64,000 nucleotides of DNA from NCBI RefSeq assembly GCF_023184515.1, contig NZ_JAAHBP010000021.1:124001-188000 (forward strand), given 5' to 3'. This stretch comes from Streptomyces sp. D2-8 (GTDB lineage: Bacteria; Actinomycetota; Actinomycetes; Streptomycetales; Streptomycetaceae). A model generated the notes under the pieces. It had not been told where the DNA came from, searched no databases, and saw nothing but the letters and a program-made list of their open reading frames with translations. This document shows positions 55,903-64,000 of this stretch, one piece after another; the first letter of the stretch is position 1; each line of letters starts with the position of its first letter. The position numbers and the translations under genes are program-made.

Positions 55903-56385
55903 ATGGAGGGATTCCGGGATTTCCTGATGCGCTTCCGACCGGCGGGATCGCCCGGCCGGGCGGCGCCCGGGGGCGTGCCCTCGGATCGCTCCGCGCAGCT
56001 CTCCGCCGAACTACAGCCGCCACTGGCCCTGTTGGAGCAGGCCGAGGCCGAGGCACGGACCGTACGCGAAGGGGCGGCCCGCCGCGCCGAGCAACTGCGG
56101 ACCGAGGCCGCACAACAGGCCGGGGAGATCATCGCGCGGGCACGCTCCGGGGCCCACGACGTCCGGGTGGAGGCCGCCGACCGGGTACGCCGCGCCGCCG
56201 AGACCGAGGCGGCGGAACTCCTCACCGCCGCCGAGCGGGACGCGGCCGCCGTACGACAGCGGGCCGAGACGCGCATGCCCGCCCTCGTGGACCGGGTGGC
56301 GGCGCTCGCGACCGAGGAACTCGTGCAGGCCGGCGCGGCTGTCCAGGGCCCGCGCGGCGAGCCCGGGGGAAGGGGCCCGGGGTGA
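55903..56385 (+). CDS. V/A-type ATPase peripheral-stalk subunit G/H
   Basis: The 160-residue, Ala/Glu/Arg-rich protein has a long coiled coil (about residues 35-130; 'LEQAEAEARTVREGAARRAEQLRTEAAQQAGEI'-type heptads), as in NtpF/AtpH-type stalk subunits. It would pair with subunit E to hold the catalytic head. The N-terminal 30 residues are basic and Pro-rich. GGGGAG precedes the ATG, and the end overlaps subunit C. First gene of the operon. Confidence 0.75.
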   Translation: MEGFRDFLMRFRPAGSPGRAAPGGVPSDRSAQLSAELQPPLALLEQAEAEARTVREGAARRAEQLRTEAAQQAGEIIARARSGAHDVRVEAADRVRRAAETEAAELLTAAERDAAAVRQRAETRMPALVDRVAALATEELVQAGAAVQGPRGEPGGRGPG

Positions 56386-57314
56386 GCGCCGGATGGGTCG
56401 CCGGTGTCACCCGGTCCCGGGCCATGCGGTCGAGGAGTCTCGGCACGGCGGGGGTCCGGGAGGTGGCTTCGGCCCCGACCCTCGACGACGCACTGCGCTA
56501 CCTGAGCGGCACGGCCTACCGGCGCGACCTCGATCCCGGGGCGTCGCTCGCCGAGGCCCAGCGAACGGTCGGAGCGACGCTGCTGTGGCACCTGCGCGTG
56601 CTCGCCGGATGGCAGCCACGCGGTGGTGCGGCGGCGATCCGCGCGCTCGCCGCAGGGTTCGAGATCTCCAACGTCGAGGACCGTCTCCGTGCGTTGTCGG
56701 GTGCGGATTCCGCCGGGTCCTTCCGGCCCTACCGGCTCGGCACGCTGGAGACCGTGTGGCCCCGGCTGTCCCGGGCCGGATCGCCGTCCGAGCTCAGGTC
56801 CGGGCTGGCCGCGTCCGTGTGGGGCGACCCGGGCGCCGATTCCCCCGCCGCGGTGGCCACGGGGATGCGGGTCTCCGCCGCGGTGCGCACCGCGGCCGCC
56901 GTGCCGGAAGCAGTGCGCTGGGCGGCGGGGCGGCTCGCTCTCCTGTTCGCACGCGAGGTGTTCCTCCTCGGCCGCCGGCCGACGGAACCCTCCGTCCGGC
57001 GGGCCGCCCGGCTGCTCGGGCAGGACGCGGTGAGCGCGGCCTCGTACTCCGACTTCCGGCAGCACCTGCCCGGCACGGCGCGCTGGGTGGTGGAGGGGCT
57101 CGACGCCGCGTCCGACCTGTGGCGGGCGGAGGCCCGCTGGTGGGACCGGGTCGACAGGGACGGCGCCGAGCTGCTGCGCGCCTCCCGCCTCGGCTCCGGG
57201 CCGGTGGTGGGCGCCGTCGCGGTGCTGTCCACGGACGCCTGGAGGGTGCGCGGGGCGCTGGAGCTGGCCGCCCGGGGAGGCGGACCGCCGGAGGCCTTCG
57301 ATGCGCCGGCCTGA
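56382..57314 (+). CDS. V/A-type ATPase subunit C (central-stalk socket)
   Basis: The 310-residue protein fits the AtpC/V-ATPase d subunit, which links the rotor shaft to the membrane ring. The N-terminal 'GVTRSRAMRSRSLGTAGVREVASAPTLDDALRYLSGTAYRRDL' region and later 'ALAAGFEISNVEDRLRAL' are the family's repeated-helix patterns. The GTG start overlaps the preceding stop in GTGA. Divergent C-terminal part (from about 200) still reads as helical. Confidence 0.8.
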   Translation: MSAGWVAGVTRSRAMRSRSLGTAGVREVASAPTLDDALRYLSGTAYRRDLDPGASLAEAQRTVGATLLWHLRVLAGWQPRGGAAAIRALAAGFEISNVEDRLRALSGADSAGSFRPYRLGTLETVWPRLSRAGSPSELRSGLAASVWGDPGADSPAAVATGMRVSAAVRTAAAVPEAVRWAAGRLALLFAREVFLLGRRPTEPSVRRAARLLGQDAVSAASYSDFRQHLPGTARWVVEGLDAASDLWRAEARWWDRVDRDGAELLRASRLGSGPVVGAVAVLSTDAWRVRGALELAARGGGPPEAFDAPA

Positions 57315-58698
57315 GGTGATGGTCCCGGTCCGCATGCGGCGCGTGGCGATCCTCGCCCCGCGCCCGGCCCTGAGGGACACCCTGGTCCGGGTCGCCGAGG
57401 CGGGCTGCGTCGAGATCGACCCGGTCGACGGCGGCGCGCGGGGCGCGGCGGCCGGCAGACTGCAGCGCCTGCGTCAGGCGCCTGCCGAAGCCGTCCTCAG
57501 CGTCGGGCCGCCCGACCTCGACGCACTGGAACGCGCGGGCCGGGTGGATCTGCTGGCGGGCGAAGCCCAGCTCGAGGAGCGGCTCCGCGGCGTGGTCCAG
57601 CGCGGCGGGGTCGGCGCGCTGGCCGGGTGGTGCCCCGCCGCCGAGGTCCCCGCGACCGCCGAGCGCCTCGCCGGTGCGGGGGCGGCGCTGGTGCCGCTGA
57701 AGGCACCCCGCGGTGTCGACCCACCGACCCTGCTGCGCACCACCGGCGCGGTACGGCGATCGTTCACGCCGCTGGTCCGCACGTACGGCACGGTGCCCTA
57801 CGCCGACCTCGACCCCACCCTGCCCGCGGGCATCGTGTACGTGGTGATGTTCGGCGTGATGTTCGGCGACGCCGGACACGGCGCGCTGCTGCTCCTGGCC
57901 GGGCTCCTGCTGCGCGCCGGCCGGCCGCGCAGGGCGGCGTCGCTGCACGCGCTGTGGCCGTTCGTGGCCGGGGCGGGGCTGACCAGCACCCTGGCCGGAC
58001 TGGCCTACGGCGAGTTCTTCGGCCCGACCGGTGTCCTGCCGGTGCTCTGGCTCGACCCGCTGGACGAGCCGATGCGGCTGCTGGCCGCCGCCGTCGCTCT
58101 CGGCGCCGCACTCCTGGCGCTGGCGTACGGGGCGGGGATCGTGAACCGCTGGCGGGAGAACGGGCCGTCGAACGCCCTGTACGCGGCGTCCGGCATCGCC
58201 GGGGCGGCGCTCTACCTCGGGCTCGTCCTGAGCGTCGGCGCGGGGCTGCTGGGCCGCACCGGCTACGCGTTCGCGGGCGCGGCCGTCGCTGCCACGGGGC
58301 TCGTCCTGGCCGGAACCGGGATGTACCTGGCCACCGCGGGCGGCCCGGGCGGCGCCGCCCAGACCGGCATCCAGCTCTTCGACGTGGTGGTACGCATCGG
58401 CTCGAACCTCGTGTCCTTCGCACGCCTGGCGGCCTTCGGGCTCACGCATGCCGCACTCGGCGACATCGTGTGGCGCGGCACGACAGCGCTGGCGGGGGCG
58501 GGGGCCGCCGCGCTCGTGGCGGCGATCCTGGTCTTCGCCGTCGGCAACGCCCTGGCCTTCGCTCTGGAGGCGCTGGTCGCCGGGGTGCAGGCGTTGCGGC
58601 TGGAGTTCTACGAGCTGTTCTCCCGGGTCTTCGAGGCACAGGGCCGTCCCTTCCACCCCTGGCACCTGCCCGTACAACGCACGGAGGCGTCCTCGTGA
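57301..58698 (+). CDS. V/A-type ATPase subunit I (a), short form
   Basis: The 465-residue membrane subunit has a cytoplasmic N-terminal part of only about 170 residues, then seven to eight hydrophobic segments. The essential arginine lies in 'VSFARLAAFGLTHAAL' near residue 378. Typical subunit I is 600-700 residues with an N-terminal part of about 300, so roughly half of it is missing. 'VMFGVMFGDAGHGALLLLAG' marks the first membrane helices. ATG at 57301 follows GGAGG at 6 bases and lies within the end of subunit C, a 14-base overlap. Confidence 0.88.
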   Translation: MRRPEVMVPVRMRRVAILAPRPALRDTLVRVAEAGCVEIDPVDGGARGAAAGRLQRLRQAPAEAVLSVGPPDLDALERAGRVDLLAGEAQLEERLRGVVQRGGVGALAGWCPAAEVPATAERLAGAGAALVPLKAPRGVDPPTLLRTTGAVRRSFTPLVRTYGTVPYADLDPTLPAGIVYVVMFGVMFGDAGHGALLLLAGLLLRAGRPRRAASLHALWPFVAGAGLTSTLAGLAYGEFFGPTGVLPVLWLDPLDEPMRLLAAAVALGAALLALAYGAGIVNRWRENGPSNALYAASGIAGAALYLGLVLSVGAGLLGRTGYAFAGAAVAATGLVLAGTGMYLATAGGPGGAAQTGIQLFDVVVRIGSNLVSFARLAAFGLTHAALGDIVWRGTTALAGAGAAALVAAILVFAVGNALAFALEALVAGVQALRLEFYELFSRVFEAQGRPFHPWHLPVQRTEASS

Positions 58699-59120
58699 TC
58701 ACCTGGCTCATCGCCCTTCCCGTCATCGTGGTGGTCTGTCTCGTCACCCGGCTGCTGCTGCGCCGGTCCGGGCGGGCGGCCCTGCGGCTGGTGATCGCCG
58801 CCGACGCCCTCCTGTTCGTCGGCGCGTTCGCGCTGCTCGCGGTGGCACTCGGCAGCGGGGACGCACAGGCCGCCGCGACGGCCACGGAGGTCGCGCAGGA
58901 CTCCGGATCCGGCTCCGCCGCGCTGATCGGCGCCGCGATCTCGGTGGCCGGAGCATCGATCGGGGCGTCGATCGCCGTCGCCTACACAGGTGCCGCGGCC
59001 ATCGCCGCCCTCAGCGAGCGGCCCGAACTCTTCGGCCGGGCCATGGTGATCGTCGGCCTCGCCGAGGGCATCGCGATCTACGGCCTGGTCGTCGCGATCA
59101 TCCTCATCGGAAGGGCATGA
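58695..59120 (+). CDS. V/A-type ATPase proteolipid subunit K (c) with extra N-terminal helices
   Basis: The 141-residue proteolipid has the normal helical hairpin in its C-terminal half (about 74-140), with the ion-binding glutamate in 'GLAEGIAIYGL' near residue 126. Two further hydrophobic segments precede it (about 2-24 and 30-53), joined by an acidic/Ala linker. A standard c subunit has two helices; this one has about four, as some duplicated rings do, but with no second glutamate. The hairpin lacks the Gln typical of Na+-binding subunits, so H+ is more likely. GTGA overlap with the subunit I stop. Confidence 0.85.
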   Translation: MITWLIALPVIVVVCLVTRLLLRRSGRAALRLVIAADALLFVGAFALLAVALGSGDAQAAATATEVAQDSGSGSAALIGAAISVAGASIGASIAVAYTGAAAIAALSERPELFGRAMVIVGLAEGIAIYGLVVAIILIGRA

Positions 59121-59121
59121 C

Positions 59122-59343
59122 ATGGGACGCGTGGTCGCCATCGGAGAACAGGTGAGGGTGGCGGGATTCGCGCTGGCCGGGGTGCACACGCTCCCCGCAG
59201 AGGAGCCGGACGCGGTACGGGAGGCGTGGCGGAACCTGCCGGACGACGTGGAGCTGGTGATCCTCACTCCGGCGGCGGCCGACGCGCTGGGCCCGGCGCC
59301 GCGGGAGGCCACCACACCGCTGTCCGCGGTGATGCCGCCATGA
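59122..59343 (+). CDS. V/A-type ATPase subunit F
   Basis: The 73-residue protein is a compact CheY-like fragment: 'RVVAIGEQVRVAGFALAGVHTLPAEEPDAVREAWRNLPDDVELVILTPAAADAL' is the typical F-subunit strand-helix-strand start. Typical lengths are 95-105 residues; the C-terminal regulatory helix is missing. It is a central-stalk regulator next to D. One base separates it from the K stop; its end overlaps subunit E. Confidence 0.82.
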   Translation: MGRVVAIGEQVRVAGFALAGVHTLPAEEPDAVREAWRNLPDDVELVILTPAAADALGPAPREATTPLSAVMPP

Positions 59344-59867
59344 GGACGCCCGCCCCGGACGAGGCCGAGGCCGCACTCCAGCCCGTGCGTACCGAGTTGC
59401 TGCGGGCTGCCCATGCCGAGGCCGCCGAGCTCCTGGCCCGTGCCGAACGCGATGCGGCGGACCTGCTCGACGACGCCCGCACCGAGGCCCGGAGGATTCT
59501 TGACGAAGCCCGCCGTGAGGGCGAGACCCAGGGCGGGACCGCCGGCCGTGACCTGCGCGCGCGGGCCCGACGACAGGCGAGGGCTCATGAACTGGCAGCC
59601 CGGCGTGAGGCGTACGAGGAGCTGCGCCGCCGCGTCACCGAGCGTGTCCGGGAACTGCGGCACGCGCCGGACTACGCGTCCGTCCTGGAGCGGCTGACCG
59701 GGCACGCGCGCCGGCTTCTCGGACCGGACGCGGAGGTCACCGTGCAGCCCGGCGGGGGCGTGGTCGCCCACGCTCCGGGGCGGCGGGTCGACTGCACCCT
59801 GGACGCCCTGGCCGCGCGTGCGCTGGTCCGGGCCGACGTGGAGGCCGAGACGCTGTGGGCGCCGTGA
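59340..59867 (+). CDS. V/A-type ATPase subunit E (peripheral stalk)
   Basis: The 175-residue protein has an N-terminal coiled coil (about 8-85) rich in Ala, Glu and Arg with 'LLRAAHAEAAELLARAERDAADLLDDARTEARRILDEARRE' heptads, followed by a globular C-terminal domain with 'APDYASVLERLTGHARRLLGPDAEVTV'. This is the AtpE/NtpE layout and would pair with subunit G/H. ATGA overlap with F at 59340. Confidence 0.85.
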   Translation: MRTPAPDEAEAALQPVRTELLRAAHAEAAELLARAERDAADLLDDARTEARRILDEARREGETQGGTAGRDLRARARRQARAHELAARREAYEELRRRVTERVRELRHAPDYASVLERLTGHARRLLGPDAEVTVQPGGGVVAHAPGRRVDCTLDALAARALVRADVEAETLWAP

Positions 59868-61591
59868 GAGCGAAGGTCTCGTCGCGTGTCCTGCGGGTCG
59901 CCGGACCGCTGGTCGAGGTCGCGTACACGGAGGGGGTGGCCATGCACGACCTGGTGTTCCTCGGTGACGCCCGCCTGCCCGGCGAGGTGGTGGCGATCAG
60001 CGGCGACATCGTCACCGTCCAGGTGTACGAGTACACCGGAGGGCTCGCACCCGGTGACCCCGCCTACCCCGGAGGGAGACCGCTCTCCGCGCTCCTCGGC
60101 CCCGGACTGCTGGGGGGAATCTTCGACGGTCTGCTCCGGCCTCTGGCCGGCGCCGGGGACCGGCTCGTCCCCGGCGCGGCCCAGGCGGCCGGGCAGGACC
60201 GGAGCTGGTCGTTCGTCCCGCGGGTGAAGGAGGGCGCACGGGCCTCGGCGGGTGAGGAACTCGGCGAGGTGCGGGGGGCCGGACCGGTAAAGGTGCGTGT
60301 GCTCGTACCGCCGGGAGCCGGTGGCGTGGTGGAACGCATCGCGGGCGCGGGCGACTATCCGCAGGATGCCGTCGTGGCCGTGGTGGACGGCACCGACGTG
60401 CGGATCGGCGCCACCTGGCCCGTACGCCGGCCGCGTCCGGTACGCGAGCGCGGTGGCGAGCCGCAGGTGCTGAGCACCGGACAGCGCGTGATCGACCTGC
60501 TCTTCCCCGTGGCCCACGGCGGCACGGTCGCCGTTCCGGGCGGCTTCGGAACCGGCAAGACCGTGCTGCTGCAACAGATCGCCAAGTGGTGCGACGCCGA
60601 CGTGATCGTCTACGTCGGCTGCGGCGAGCGGGGCAACGAGATGGCCGATGTCATCGCCGAGTTCTCCGCACTCGAGGACCCCCGTACCGGCGGACGGCTC
60701 GCCGAGCGGACCGTGACCGTCGCCAACACCTCCAACATGCCGATGATGGCCCGCGAGGCGAGCATCCACACCGGCGCCACGGTCGCCGAGTACTTCCGCG
60801 ACATGGGACTCGACGTCGTGGTCATCGCCGACTCGACCTCCCGGTGGGCCGAGGCACTGCGCGAGTTCGCCTCCCGGACCGGCGAGCTGCCGGCGGAGGA
60901 GGGCTATCCGGCCTCTCTCGCCTCGGCGATCGCCGCGTTCTACGAGCGGGCGGGAGCCGTGACCACGCTCGGCGGCGAGCGCGGCTCGGTCACCGTGATC
61001 GGCGCGGTCTCACCGCCGGGCGGCGACATGACCGAGCCGGTCACCGCGCACACCGAGCGGTTCGTACGCTGCCTGTGGTCGCTGGACCGCGACCTCGCCT
61101 ACGCCCGGCACTATCCGGCCCTGTCCTGGTCGGGGTCGTTCTCCCGCGACGCGGCGACGCTCGGTGTCCGGCAGGCGGCGGCGGGCGACCCGGCCTGGCC
61201 GGCGCGGCGCGCACGTGTCGCGGCCCTGCTGGCCGAGGCGGACCGGCTGGCCGACCTCGTCGACCTGATCGGCATCACGGCGCTGCCCGACCAGGAGCGC
61301 GTCAGCGTCCTCGCCGGACGGCTCCTGCGCGAGGGGGTGCTCCAGCAGAGTGCCCTGTCGGACCGGGACGCGTACTGCGGCGCGGACAAGACCGCCGCAC
61401 TGGTCGACGCCGTGCTCGCGGTCGTCGACCGCTGCCGGGAACTGGTCGACTCGGGTGTACCGGCGGCCGTCGTCGAGGACACGGACTTCGAACCGGTGCT
61501 CCGTGCCCGCGAGGCGGTCGGCCCGCACGACGCCGGGGGAGTGGCGGCACGGCGGGACGCCATGCTCGCCCGGCTCCGGGAGGTGCGGTGA
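59855..61591 (+). CDS. atpA: V/A-type ATPase catalytic subunit A
   Basis: The 578-residue catalytic subunit includes the nonhomologous bulge insertion (about 110-190) that distinguishes A from F-type beta. Walker A is GGFGTGKT at about 229-236, followed by 'IVYVGCGERGNEMADVIAEF' with the catalytic Glu region and 'NTSNMPMMAREASIHTGATVAEYFRD'. Walker B is 'VVVIADSTSRWAEALREF'. All hydrolytic residues look intact. I use the GTG at 59855 (GGAGG 10 bases upstream); a GTG at 59864 overlapping the E stop is also possible. Confidence 0.95.
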   Translation: MGAVRAKVSSRVLRVAGPLVEVAYTEGVAMHDLVFLGDARLPGEVVAISGDIVTVQVYEYTGGLAPGDPAYPGGRPLSALLGPGLLGGIFDGLLRPLAGAGDRLVPGAAQAAGQDRSWSFVPRVKEGARASAGEELGEVRGAGPVKVRVLVPPGAGGVVERIAGAGDYPQDAVVAVVDGTDVRIGATWPVRRPRPVRERGGEPQVLSTGQRVIDLLFPVAHGGTVAVPGGFGTGKTVLLQQIAKWCDADVIVYVGCGERGNEMADVIAEFSALEDPRTGGRLAERTVTVANTSNMPMMAREASIHTGATVAEYFRDMGLDVVVIADSTSRWAEALREFASRTGELPAEEGYPASLASAIAAFYERAGAVTTLGGERGSVTVIGAVSPPGGDMTEPVTAHTERFVRCLWSLDRDLAYARHYPALSWSGSFSRDAATLGVRQAAAGDPAWPARRARVAALLAEADRLADLVDLIGITALPDQERVSVLAGRLLREGVLQQSALSDRDAYCGADKTAALVDAVLAVVDRCRELVDSGVPAAVVEDTDFEPVLRAREAVGPHDAGGVAARRDAMLARLREVR

Positions 61592-61627
61592 GGTGAGCGG
61601 TGGCTGCCGCGGGGGAGGCGAACGGCT

Positions 61628-63085
61628 GTGACCCTGTGGGGCGACGTCGAGTACACGGCGATCCGCGAGCTGCGGGGGCCGCTCGCCGTCGTGGAGGGAG
61701 TCACGGGCGTCGGCTGGGACGAGTACGTCCGGATCAGCCTGGAGTCCGGCGAGCAGCGCCATGGTCTCGTCCTGGAGGTGGACCGCGGCCTCGCCGTGGT
61801 CCAGGTCCTGGAGGACACCACCGGAATGGACCCCAGAGGCATCCGGGTTGCCTTCACGGGAGGGCCGCTGCGCATCCCCGTGGGCCCCGGCTGGCTGGGC
61901 AGGGTCTGCAACGGACGCGGCGAACCCCTCGACGGCGGGCCACCGGTGTTCGGGCACAGCAGCGTCGCGGTCGGCGGCAGCCCCATCAACCCCGTCCGCA
62001 GGGAGCCACCCTCCGCGCCGGTCATCACCGGTGTCGGCGCGGTCGACGCACTGACCACCCTGGTGCGCGGGCAGAAGCTGCCGGTGTTCTCCACGGCCGG
62101 ACTGCCCCATCTCGAGCTGGCCGCCCAGATCGCGGCCCAGTCCACCGTCGGCGGCGAGTCGTTCAGCGTGGTCTTCGCCGGCATGGGCCTCACCCATCCG
62201 GACGCCTCCTTCGTCCGCGACGCCCTGGAGGAACGCTCGGCCGCCGGCGAACTGGTCCTGCTGCTCAACACCGCCGACGACCCGGTGATCGAACGCATCC
62301 TCACCCCGCGCCTGGCGCTGACGATCGCCGAGGACCTCGCCTTCACCGGCGGACGGCACGTGCTCGTGGTGATGAGCGACATGACCAGCTACGCCGAGGC
62401 GCTGCGCGAGGTCTCGGCCGCCCGCGGCGAGATCCCGGCCCGCCGTGCCTACCCCGGATACCTCTACAGCGATCTGGCCTCCCTCTACGAGCGCTGCGGC
62501 AGACTCCGCGGACGACCCGGATCCGTCACCGTCCTGCCCGTTCTCACCATGCCCGCGGGAGACATCACCCACCCGGTGCCGGACCTGACCGGCTACATCA
62601 CCGAGGGCCAGATCGTGCTCTCCCGCCAGACGCACGCCCTGGGCGTGTACCCGCCCGTGGACGCCCTCTCTTCGCTGTCCCGCCTGATGCGCAAGGGCGC
62701 GGGCCCGGGCCGCACCCGGGACGACCACCTCGACGTCGCGGCGCAGTCGCTCGCCGCACTCGCCCGGGCCCGGCAGGTCCGCGAACTCGCGGACCTGGTC
62801 GGCGAGGGTGCGCTGAGCCCGACCGACCGCCGCCATCTCGTGTACCGAGAGGCCTTCCTCCACCGGTTCGTGAACCAGCGAAGCGACGAAGCGCGGTCCT
62901 TGGACCAGACACTGGAAGCCGCCTGGAACGCGCTGCTGACCCTGCCCCGGAGCCAGCTCTCCATGCTGCCCGCCGCTCTGCTCGACGCACACGGCGCCGA
63001 GGAGGAACCGGAGGCCGAGGAGGAAAGGGCGGGGGAGAGCAGCCATGGCTCCGGGGAGGACGACGAGAGGGGGACGGCCGAGTGA
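61628..63085 (+). CDS. atpB: V/A-type ATPase regulatory subunit B
   Basis: The 485-residue noncatalytic partner of subunit A has the A/B fold without a P-loop. 'GVGWDEYVRISLESGEQRHGLVLEVDRGLAVVQVLEDTTGMDPRGIRV' is the N-terminal barrel, 'GRVCNGRGEPLDGG' and 'PVFSTAGLPHLELAAQIAAQS' follow, and 'MSDMTSYAEALREVSAARGEIPARRAYPGYLYSDLASLYERCG' is the highly conserved core. A C-terminal acidic tail rich in Glu is unusual. GTG start with GGAGG about 10 bases upstream. Confidence 0.95.
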   Translation: MTLWGDVEYTAIRELRGPLAVVEGVTGVGWDEYVRISLESGEQRHGLVLEVDRGLAVVQVLEDTTGMDPRGIRVAFTGGPLRIPVGPGWLGRVCNGRGEPLDGGPPVFGHSSVAVGGSPINPVRREPPSAPVITGVGAVDALTTLVRGQKLPVFSTAGLPHLELAAQIAAQSTVGGESFSVVFAGMGLTHPDASFVRDALEERSAAGELVLLLNTADDPVIERILTPRLALTIAEDLAFTGGRHVLVVMSDMTSYAEALREVSAARGEIPARRAYPGYLYSDLASLYERCGRLRGRPGSVTVLPVLTMPAGDITHPVPDLTGYITEGQIVLSRQTHALGVYPPVDALSSLSRLMRKGAGPGRTRDDHLDVAAQSLAALARARQVRELADLVGEGALSPTDRRHLVYREAFLHRFVNQRSDEARSLDQTLEAAWNALLTLPRSQLSMLPAALLDAHGAEEEPEAEEERAGESSHGSGEDDERGTAE

Positions 63086-63723
63086 CGACGCCGTCCCGTC
63101 TCCCGCCCTCACGCGCCGGCCGACTGCACCTGCGGCACCGTCTGGATGTCGCCGTGCGGGGCGCCGACCTCCTCGAACAGAAGCTGCGCATCCTGCTCTC
63201 ACGTCACGACCAACTGCGCCGGGCCGAAGAGATCAGCGGCAGCCGATGGCACGACCGGGTGAAGGAAGCCGACACCTGGCTGGTCCGAGCTGTCCTCCTC
63301 GGCGGGGAACACGCCCTCGACAGGGCGGCGGCCGGAGTCGGCCCCGCGAGGATCACGGTCGACGAGACGGTCACCATGGGCGTCCGCCATCCGACCGAGG
63401 TCACCTGCGTCGTGCCGGACCGCGCTCCCAGCTCGGCCGCACCGGCCAACACCGCCCTGGTGCATGCCGAAGCCGCCTACCGCGAGGCCGTACGCGCAGC
63501 CGGCGAGTACGCCGCGGCGCGGGCGGCATCCCGGATCGTCGGAGCGGAGGTGCTGAGCACCCGCCGACGGGTCCGCGCGCTGCGACGCCACTGGATCCCC
63601 CGTCTCGAGACGGCACTCGCCCGGGTCGAACTCGCGCTGGAGCAGACCGAGCACGAGGACGCCGTCAGACGCCGCTGGGCGGCCCGAACCCTGGGGAAGG
63701 GCACGAGCGGGGCCGACGGTTGA
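63082..63723 (+). CDS. atpD: V/A-type ATPase subunit D (rotor shaft)
   Basis: The 213-residue protein has long N- and C-terminal helices forming the central coiled coil. 'PSRAGRLHLRHRLDVAVRGADLLEQKLRILL' and 'RRVRALRRHWIPRLETALARVELALEQTEHEDAVRRRWA' match the ends of the D subunit, with a variable middle region. Its GTG overlaps the B stop in GTGA. Last gene of the nine-gene operon; a 126-bp gap follows. Confidence 0.9.
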   Translation: MTTPSRLPPSRAGRLHLRHRLDVAVRGADLLEQKLRILLSRHDQLRRAEEISGSRWHDRVKEADTWLVRAVLLGGEHALDRAAAGVGPARITVDETVTMGVRHPTEVTCVVPDRAPSSAAPANTALVHAEAAYREAVRAAGEYAAARAASRIVGAEVLSTRRRVRALRRHWIPRLETALARVELALEQTEHEDAVRRRWAARTLGKGTSGADG

Positions 63724-63849
63724 AGCCGCTCTCCCCGCATGCGGATCGATGGCGGAGAAACCACACTGGCCGTAAGGGCAGCAGTCGGGGCGGGCCGGCT
63801 CCACGGCGCGTCCCGGCGATGCGGACCGCGAAACCCGAAGGAGACGGCC

Positions 63850-64000
63850 ATGACCACAGCACGGGAGATCATGCACGCCGGTGCCGTCTGTGTGCAGGAG
63901 GACGAATCACTGGAGGACGCGGCACGCCGGATGAGCGAGCTGGACGTCGGAGCCCTCCCGGTCTGCGGGCCGGACGACCGGCTGCACGGGATCATCACCG
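63850..64000 (+). CDS. CBS-domain protein, Hrp1-like (truncated by window end)
   Basis: The first 50 codons encode 'MTTAREIMHAGAVCVQEDE' and continue into 'RMSELDVGALPVCGPDDRLHGIIT', the start of a CBS domain of the hypoxic-response-protein (Rv2626c) kind, another DosR-regulon family. AAGGAGACGGCC precedes the ATG. The gene continues past 64000, so domain count and length are unknown. Confidence 0.8.
   Translation, partial: MTTAREIMHAGAVCVQEDESLEDAARRMSELDVGALPVCGPDDRLHGIIT

Overview
The window is chromosomal DNA from a high-GC actinomycete, almost certainly a Streptomyces. The evidence is extreme GC bias at third codon positions, GTG and ATG starts behind GGAGG-type ribosome binding sites, many 4-base stop/start overlaps, and family content typical of that genus. 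I saw no tRNA, rRNA, CRISPR array, insertion sequence, integrase or plasmid/phage gene.

Positions 1-16125 are general metabolism and regulation: an Rv1733c-type membrane protein; a sulfite-oxidase-like molybdoenzyme with a flavin reductase partner and a MarR regulator; a PrmC-related methyltransferase behind what looks like a translation attenuator with its own 16-codon leader peptide; a PAS/GAF/SpoIIE phosphatase; an M20 peptidase divergent from an FadH-like dienoyl-CoA reductase, with a PadR regulator and a 14-bp palindrome between them; two exported proteins; a GH75 chitosanase; a PTS-dependent dihydroxyacetone kinase operon (dhaKLM); and a PNPOx-fold protein.

Positions 16184-64000 form a large stress/dormancy island. 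It holds six intact universal stress proteins (USPs) and one decayed copy, five CBS-domain proteins (four with a likely BON domain, one cut by the window end), a site-2 protease with CBS domains, Hsp20, a DUF1876 protein, an Acg-type nitroreductase, a nicotinate phosphoribosyltransferase, a P-type cation ATPase, an Rv2004c-type kinase/P-loop fusion and a second Rv1733c-type protein. Nearly all of these families are also found in the Mycobacterium tuberculosis DosR dormancy regulon, and Streptomyces has a comparable OsdR-controlled cluster. No DosR/OsdR-type regulator or kinase is in the window. Four near-identical 14-bp palindromes (GGGCCG-NN-CGGCCC type) sit in non-coding DNA upstream of island genes and are candidate operators.

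The metabolic genes fit together as a pyrophosphate-saving carbon route. The phosphofructokinase carries Asp104 and Lys124, the signature of PPi-dependent enzymes. It is followed by a class I fructose-bisphosphate aldolase, pyruvate phosphate dikinase, a 2-oxoacid dehydrogenase (E1 alpha, E1 beta, E2) and an acyl-CoA synthetase. The dehydrogenase operon also carries an acyl carrier protein gene overlapping the E2 gene. The right end is a complete nine-gene V/A-type ATPase operon (G/H-C-I-K-F-E-A-B-D) with an unusually short I subunit and a proteolipid with extra N-terminal membrane helices. A small decay zone (17318-18210) holds remnants of a beta-phosphoglucomutase-like HAD gene and a USP gene.
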